Origin: Oscillospiraceae bacterium
Lineage (GTDB): Bacteria > Bacillota > Clostridia > Oscillospirales > Ruminococcaceae
Assembly: GCA_017410745.1 (NCBI GenBank)
Contig: JAFPPJ010000318.1
Span: 1 to 9,673, forward strand
Direction of reading: 5' to 3'
Length of the DNA stretch: 9,673 nucleotides
The notes beneath the pieces were generated by a model. That model made no database searches, was not told the DNA's origin, and saw nothing but the letters and a program-made list of their open reading frames with translations. Shown here piece after piece: positions 6,043 through 9,673 of this stretch. How positions within the stretch are numbered: position 1 is the stretch's first letter; the number at the start of each line of letters is the position of its first letter. A program made the position numbers and the translations under genes.

Positions 6043-7098
6043 ATGAGAAAGGTTAAAAAGGAAGAGCAGCGCGAAAATTTCTTCGCTGTTCTCAGAGAAC
6101 TTGCGAGTGAACAGAAGATGCCCGTACAGGAGCTTGCTGACAAGATTTCGCAGGCTATATACAAGGCAGCAGCCAAGGAATATCCCGATTGTGACGAATT
6201 CCGCGTCATAATAGATCCCGATAAGGAAATACTTGAGGTCAGCCTCATCAGGACAGTCGTTCTTGATGAACCGACCTACCTCAATGAAATAAATATCGAA
6301 GAGGCAAGGACGATAAAGCCCGACTGTCAGGAGGGCGACGGAGTGCCCTATCCTCTCGATCCCACACTTTTTGCGCGTGTAGCTGCTACCTATGCTAAGC
6401 AGTCCATACGCCATGATATCAAGGAATATGAGAAGGAGAAGCTCATTGCCGAGTATGAGGGCAAGGTCGAGGATATAGCATCGGGCACGGTGCTTAGGAT
6501 CGAGCCTGCATCCGGCAATGCCACCGTCAAGGTCGGCACTCATGAGCTCTACCTTATGAAGAACGATCAGATACCCGGCGAGGTGCTCCATGAGGGCGAT
6601 GTGATAAATGTATACATCGTTGAGCTCCGCAACCTCGACAGGAAGCCTACCGTAAAGATCTCCCGTACCTACAATGATTTTCTCAAGCGCCTCCTTGAGA
6701 AGGAAGTGCCCGAGATAAGCGACGGAGTGGTCGAGATCATGGGTATCGCCCGTGAAGCGGGTTCAAGAGCGAAGGTATCCCTCCGCTCCACCGATCCCAA
6801 CGTAGACTGCATTGGTGCCTGCATAGGCCCCAAGAGATCGAGAATAGAGAATGTGATGCGTGAGATAAACGGCGAGAAGATAGACCTTATTCTCTATGAT
6901 GAAGATCCTACGGTCTATATATCCAAGTCCCTCGCACCCGCAGATGTTACGAGAGTTGAGCTCTCGGAGGAATCAGACAGGGCATGTACGGCATATGTTC
7001 CCGCATCGCAGCTTTCGCTCGCGATAGGCAACAGGGGACAGAACGCCAAGCTTGCCGCAAAGCTCACAGGATATAAGATAGACATCAAGCCTGTGTAA
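6043..7098 (+). CDS. nusA: Transcription termination/antitermination factor NusA
   Basis: A 351-residue RNA polymerase-associated factor that modulates pausing, intrinsic termination and antitermination. The order is an N-terminal polymerase-binding domain (about 10-130), an S1 domain (about 138-205, with GTVLRIEPASGNATVKV), KH1 (about 230-285) and KH2 (about 300-351, with LSLAIGNRGQNAKLAAKLTG). The length fits Gram-positive NusA, which lacks the C-terminal acidic repeats of E. coli. KH2 has an intact GNRG loop. KH1 reads GACIGPKRSRI, so its GxxG loop is GPKR (262-265) in place of the usual GPKG. The N-terminus has some eight more residues before the first conserved phenylalanine than common forms. 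AGGAG at 6024-6028 is 14 bases from the ATG, an unusually long spacing, but an in-frame stop at 6031 rules out an upstream start. Confidence 0.95.
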   Translation: MRKVKKEEQRENFFAVLRELASEQKMPVQELADKISQAIYKAAAKEYPDCDEFRVIIDPDKEILEVSLIRTVVLDEPTYLNEINIEEARTIKPDCQEGDGVPYPLDPTLFARVAATYAKQSIRHDIKEYEKEKLIAEYEGKVEDIASGTVLRIEPASGNATVKVGTHELYLMKNDQIPGEVLHEGDVINVYIVELRNLDRKPTVKISRTYNDFLKRLLEKEVPEISDGVVEIMGIAREAGSRAKVSLRSTDPNVDCIGACIGPKRSRIENVMREINGEKIDLILYDEDPTVYISKSLAPADVTRVELSEESDRACTAYVPASQLSLAIGNRGQNAKLAAKLTGYKIDIKPV

Positions 7099-7107
7099 GG
7101 ATCGCCT

Positions 7108-7368
7108 ATGATAAAGAAGATACCGCTCAGAACGTGTGTCGGGTGCAATGCGGAGAAGCCCAAGAAGGAGCTTGTGCGCATCGTTAAGTCGCCCGAGGGT
7201 GAGATCTCGCTTGATCTTACAGGCAGGAAGAACGGCAGGGGAGCATATATCTGCCGTGACCCGGAGTGCTTGCGCAAGGCAAGGAAAGCAGGAAGGCTCG
7301 AACGCAGCTTTCGGTGCAGGATAGACCCCGGCGTATATGAAGCAATGGAGGCGGAGCTTGAAGAGTGA
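7108..7368 (+). CDS. ylxR: RNase P modulator RnpM / YlxR family RNA-binding protein
   Basis: An 86-residue basic protein of the DUF448/YlxR family. Family features are RTCVGC (8-13), the central GRGAYIC (43-49) and C54, so four cysteines (C10, C13, C49, C54) could form a metal site. Bacillus subtilis YlxR has been reported to bind the RNase P RNA and to modulate RNase P (now called RnpM); older work linked it to gene regulation. AAGGA at 7097-7101 lies 6 bases before the ATG and overlaps the nusA stop codon, so translation is probably coupled. Its position between nusA and ylxQ is the conserved one. Confidence 0.92.
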   Translation: MIKKIPLRTCVGCNAEKPKKELVRIVKSPEGEISLDLTGRKNGRGAYICRDPECLRKARKAGRLERSFRCRIDPGVYEAMEAELEE

Positions 7369-7699
7369 TATAACAGACAGGTTATTCGGATCTCTGACAG
7401 TATGCAGACGGGCAGGATTTATCGTTGCCGGATTTGACAGTGCAAAGGACAGTCTTGCCGAAGGAAAGGCAAAGCTTATCCTTGTGGCAGCCGATGCGTC
7501 TGAAAAGACGAAGAAAGAGATAAGCTACTATGCAGACAGGGCGAATGTCCCTGTGATGAGTACTCCCGCCGTTATGGACGAGTACGAACGGCATATAGGG
7601 AAGCGGTCGGCAGTCATCGCAGTCTGCAACGAAGGATTTGCGGATTCCATAAGAGACAAACTTACTTCTGATGGTTCTCAGCCATTGGCTGAAAGCTGA
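7358..7699 (+). CDS. ylxQ: L7Ae/L30e/S12e/Gadd45-family ribosomal protein, YlxQ type
   Basis: A 113-residue cytoplasmic protein with the L7Ae fold, expected to bind kink-turn RNA. Visible features are the helix LFGSLTVCRRAGFIVAG near 9-25, the strand AKLILVAADAS near 38-48, KKEISYYADRANVPVM near 52-67 and the closing SAVIAVCNEGFADSI near 84-98. I chose TTG 7358 as the start, because GGAGG at 7347-7351 lies 6 bases upstream and the protein then matches the family N-terminus. The in-frame ATG at 7337 has no ribosome binding site. The chosen start overlaps ylxR by 11 bases, suggesting translational coupling. The gene between ylxR and infB is conserved in Firmicutes; its precise cellular role is not well defined. 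Confidence 0.88.
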   Translation: MKSDITDRLFGSLTVCRRAGFIVAGFDSAKDSLAEGKAKLILVAADASEKTKKEISYYADRANVPVMSTPAVMDEYERHIGKRSAVIAVCNEGFADSIRDKLTSDGSQPLAES

Positions 7700-7721
7700 T
7701 GTAGATGGGGGTATACAGCCT

Positions 7722-8549
7722 ATGAGTACAAAAACGACTACTAAATTCAAAATTTCGGATATCGCAAAGGAGCTTGACACTGCGGCACAGAATATCGTGA
7801 CCGTTATCCAGGACAAGCTCGGCACGGCAAAGAAGCCGTCACAGAGCATCACCGAGGACGAACTCAATATAGTTCTCGAGCATTTCACACAGACAACTCA
7901 GGTAGCATCTTTCGATGAATACTTTGCTTCCAAGGCAGACAAGCCCAAGGAAGAGGAGAAGCCTCAGCCCAAGAAGGAAAAGAAGGCTCCCAAGAAGGAA
8001 GCTGAAAAGCCTGCCAAGGCTGAAGCAGCAGAGCAGAAGGAGGCTGAAAAGCCTGCGGAGAAGCCTGCACAGCCCGAAAAGAAGGAAGCTCCGAAGCCTG
8101 CAGAGAAGCCTGCTCCTGTCGAGAAGGCAGAGAAGCCCGCAAAGGCAGAAGCCGAGGAGAAGAAGCCTCAGGCAGAAAAGAAGCCGGAGCCCAAGCCTGT
8201 CGAGAAGAAGGAGCCTGCTCAGCCCGAAAAGAAGGCAGAAGCAGCCGAGGAGAAGAAGGACGCCCGTTCTGCACTCGACAAGTTCAAGGATCAGATGAAG
8301 AAATCCGACGAGAAGAAGAAGTCCACGGAGAAGTCTGACAAGAAGAAGAAGGAAGAGCGCAAGGACGAAAAGTCCTCCACCAAGACCAAGATAGAGGGCA
8401 CATTCTCCGCAGAGGGCAGCTCCAGGGTAGAACAGAAGATACGCACTGTCGATACCAGAGGCAGCTATGTCGATGTGGACAAGTACAACGAGCGCTACGA
8501 TAATATGGCTGCTCAGAGCGGCGGCCAGGGCAAGCGCAAGCAAGTGTAA
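7722..8549 (+). CDS. infB: Translation initiation factor IF2, N-terminal part only (cut by junction)
   Basis: IF2 is the GTPase that brings initiator tRNA to the 30S subunit. Here only 275 codons are read, against roughly 800-950 in complete relatives. Residues 1-66 form the IF2 N-terminal domain (KFKISDIAKELDTAAQNIV). From about 71 to 225 runs a lysine/glutamate/alanine/proline linker with repeated EKPA-like units. A conserved segment follows (VDTRGSYVDVDKYNERYDNM). The GTPase domain is absent, because unrelated AT-rich DNA replaces it after about 8540. The last codons CAA GTG TAA belong in part to the foreign sequence, so this stop is not the natural end. The start ATG 7722 has GGGGG 10 bases upstream; the in-frame ATG 7671 lies inside ylxQ. 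The gene follows ylxQ by 22 bases. Confidence 0.9.
   Translation: MSTKTTTKFKISDIAKELDTAAQNIVTVIQDKLGTAKKPSQSITEDELNIVLEHFTQTTQVASFDEYFASKADKPKEEEKPQPKKEKKAPKKEAEKPAKAEAAEQKEAEKPAEKPAQPEKKEAPKPAEKPAPVEKAEKPAKAEAEEKKPQAEKKPEPKPVEKKEPAQPEKKAEAAEEKKDARSALDKFKDQMKKSDEKKKSTEKSDKKKKEERKDEKSSTKTKIEGTFSAEGSSRVEQKIRTVDTRGSYVDVDKYNERYDNMAAQSGGQGKRKQV
7975..8270 (+). repeat. Low-complexity repeats in the infB linker
   Basis: Degenerate short units such as GCTGAAAAGCCTGC, GAGAAGCCTGC and CCCGAAAAGAAGG recur many times and encode E/K/P/A runs. The reverse strand is therefore open and leucine-rich, which creates false reading frames. Such linkers vary in length between strains and are prone to assembly error. 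Confidence 0.8.
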
Positions 8550-8560
8550 AAGAGTATTTA
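8535..8560. other. Abrupt composition junction, probable chimera breakpoint
   Basis: Left of about 8540 the DNA is G+C balanced and encodes IF2; right of about 8546 it is about one fifth G+C. The first atypical codons are CAA and GTG at 8541-8546, directly after GGC AAG CGC AAG. The right-hand reading frame (codons starting at 8543, 8546 and so on) is already protein-like at SVKEYLANGSNQLNIEI, so it runs up to the breakpoint without a gap. No target duplication, terminal repeat or integrase is visible. Losing the IF2 GTPase domain would be lethal, so an in vitro or assembly artefact is the best reading. Confidence 0.85.
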
Positions 8561-9673
8561 GCCAATGGTTCAAATCAATTGAATATTGAAATAACAATGA
8601 CTATAGAGCAAAAAATTAAAGATATTGAAAATAGAAAAAAAATTATTAGATCACTTAGTTATGAAGAAAATTATACTTCATGGGAAAATTTTGATATCTC
8701 TTTAATTGAAAAATATATTAAATTATTAAATTTTGAATTAGAAAATATTAAGACAGGATATTTAATATATAATATAAAATATGCTAATTTTACAATTACC
8801 ATATATCCATTAGATATTGAAGGATATGGATACGATAAATTATTTTTGAAAGATAATTTAGGTTTTATTAATTTTACAGAAGTTTTTCCAAATTTTATAA
8901 ATTATGAAATAAATAAAAATTGCCTAATATTAGTAATATTATTAGAAAGTCAAATAAATAATTCTGCAATTAATGATTTAAATTATTATTTTTATAATTT
9001 TTATGAAGGACATGATAATGGTTTAACCAATATAATAAAAATAAAAGATAATCCTAATTTAATAGACCAAAATAAACAATTACAAGTGATTTATCCTATT
9101 AAAAATGAGTATAAATTAAATAATGGTAAAAATTTTTTAAAAATTTTTATAGATTTTAAGAAATATAACATTAATTTATTAAATATAGAAGATCCATTTT
9201 ATAATAATATATGTTTTGACAATGAAATAGATAAAGAAGCAGATATGACTATAAATGATAGAAGAAATGAATATTATAATGATATTAAGTTATGTGAAAA
9301 TTCATGTACTTTTGAAAATTTAAGAGAAAACGAGGACAACCCAAAATCTTTGTGCAAATGTAATATTAAATATAAATTTAGTTTTGATAATCAATCAGGT
9401 GAAAAAAAAACAATCTCTGAAAAAAATGTTCCTAACATTAAAGCTATTACATGCATAAAAAAATTATTTAACAAAGATTTATTATTATCTAATATTAATT
9501 TTTGGATTTGTTTATTTATAATTGTTTTCCAATTATTTATATTATTTAATGCTTGTTATAAAGGAAAAAAGGAAATATATAAAAAATTAGGGTTAAAAGA
9601 GAAAAATGTTAGTTTTCCTCCTAAAAGAAATAATTTGGGATTGAGAAATGATGATAATGGAGAAAATCTAAAT
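8543..9673 (+). CDS. Partial AT-rich, protist-like cysteine-rich membrane protein
   Basis: One frame stays open from the junction to the right edge (377 codons, no TAA, TAG or TGA), far longer than expected by chance at this composition. The first ATG, at 8597, gives 359 residues, but the frame runs upstream to the breakpoint, so the true start is probably missing. Using ATG numbering, residues 1-190 are Asn/Ile/Lys/Tyr-rich without clear motifs. A cysteine-rich part follows: C206 in DPFYNNICF, DRRNEYY (221-227), C233, C237, C253, C255 and C286. A single transmembrane helix (about 301-321) and a basic tail come next. This suggests a type I surface protein with an extracellular N-terminal side. 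All glutamines are CAA and all arginines AGA. No Shine-Dalgarno sequence precedes 8597. I recall similar segments in hypothetical proteins of AT-rich protists; the source (rumen ciliate or other gut eukaryote) and function are unproven. Confidence 0.7.

Noticed and set aside
7839..8597. Long leucine-rich open frame on the minus strand
   Set aside because: It is the antisense shadow of the K/E/A/P linker of infB. Its leucine/cysteine/arginine runs follow from AAG/GAG/CAG repeats, and its start lies in the foreign AT-rich DNA.
8543..9673. AT-rich segment as a mobile element, phage or toxin island inserted in infB
   Set aside because: There is no transposase, integrase, terminal repeat or target duplication, and insertion in this essential gene would be lethal. 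Composition and protein features point to another organism.
8597..9673. Use of a ciliate-type genetic code in the AT-rich frame
   Set aside because: No TAA, TAG or TGA occurs in the frame, so there is no evidence for reassigned stops. The sequence neither supports nor excludes a ciliate source.

Overview
The window is most likely a stretch of a metagenomic contig. Positions 1 to about 8540 come from a Firmicutes (Clostridia) genome, probably a Ruminococcus-like fibre degrader. The evidence is a glycoside hydrolase tail at the left edge, the order rimP-nusA-ylxR-ylxQ-infB, strong GGAGG-type ribosome binding sites, TTG starts and a coding G+C near one half. From about 8541 to the end the DNA changes abruptly to about one fifth G+C and continues as one open reading frame of a different, probably eukaryotic (protist-like) protein. 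The junction cuts the essential gene infB, so I read it as an assembly or ligation chimera and not as a natural locus.

Layout. 1-147 is the C-terminal end of a probable GH43 glycosidase (+). It converges on a CPA2-type cation:proton antiporter (-, 189-1379), and both genes share a 13-bp hairpin terminator at 150-181. The divergent intergenic region 1380-1593 holds a promoter for each direction, a perfect palindrome over the rightward start site and a second, longer imperfect inverted repeat. To the right lies a three-gene operon: a short YtrA-type GntR repressor (1594-1953), an ABC ATPase (1950-2846, ATGA overlap) and a large permease with a roughly 425-residue soluble C-terminal domain (2869-5268). 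The palindrome suggests that the repressor controls its own operon. This layout resembles the ytr-type systems of Firmicutes, which respond to cell-envelope stress.

After a terminator at 5295-5327 and an extended -10 promoter at 5409-5437 comes the conserved transcription/translation operon. It starts with a leader hairpin that looks like a terminator (GCGA tetraloop and five U), then rimP (TTG start), nusA, ylxR/rnpM, ylxQ (TTG start, overlapping ylxR) and the first 270 or so codons of infB. These genes cover 30S maturation, transcription elongation/termination, RNase P modulation, an L7Ae-like RNA-binding protein and initiation factor IF2.

The AT-rich end encodes at least 359 codons of a lysine/asparagine/isoleucine-rich protein. 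It has a cysteine-rich segment, one transmembrane helix and a basic tail, and its frame is still open at the right edge. I found no rRNA, tRNA, CRISPR array or transposase. I see no convincing new multi-gene system. The points most worth checking are the chimeric junction, the rimP leader, the palindromic operators, the altered KH1 loop in NusA and the identity of the AT-rich protein.
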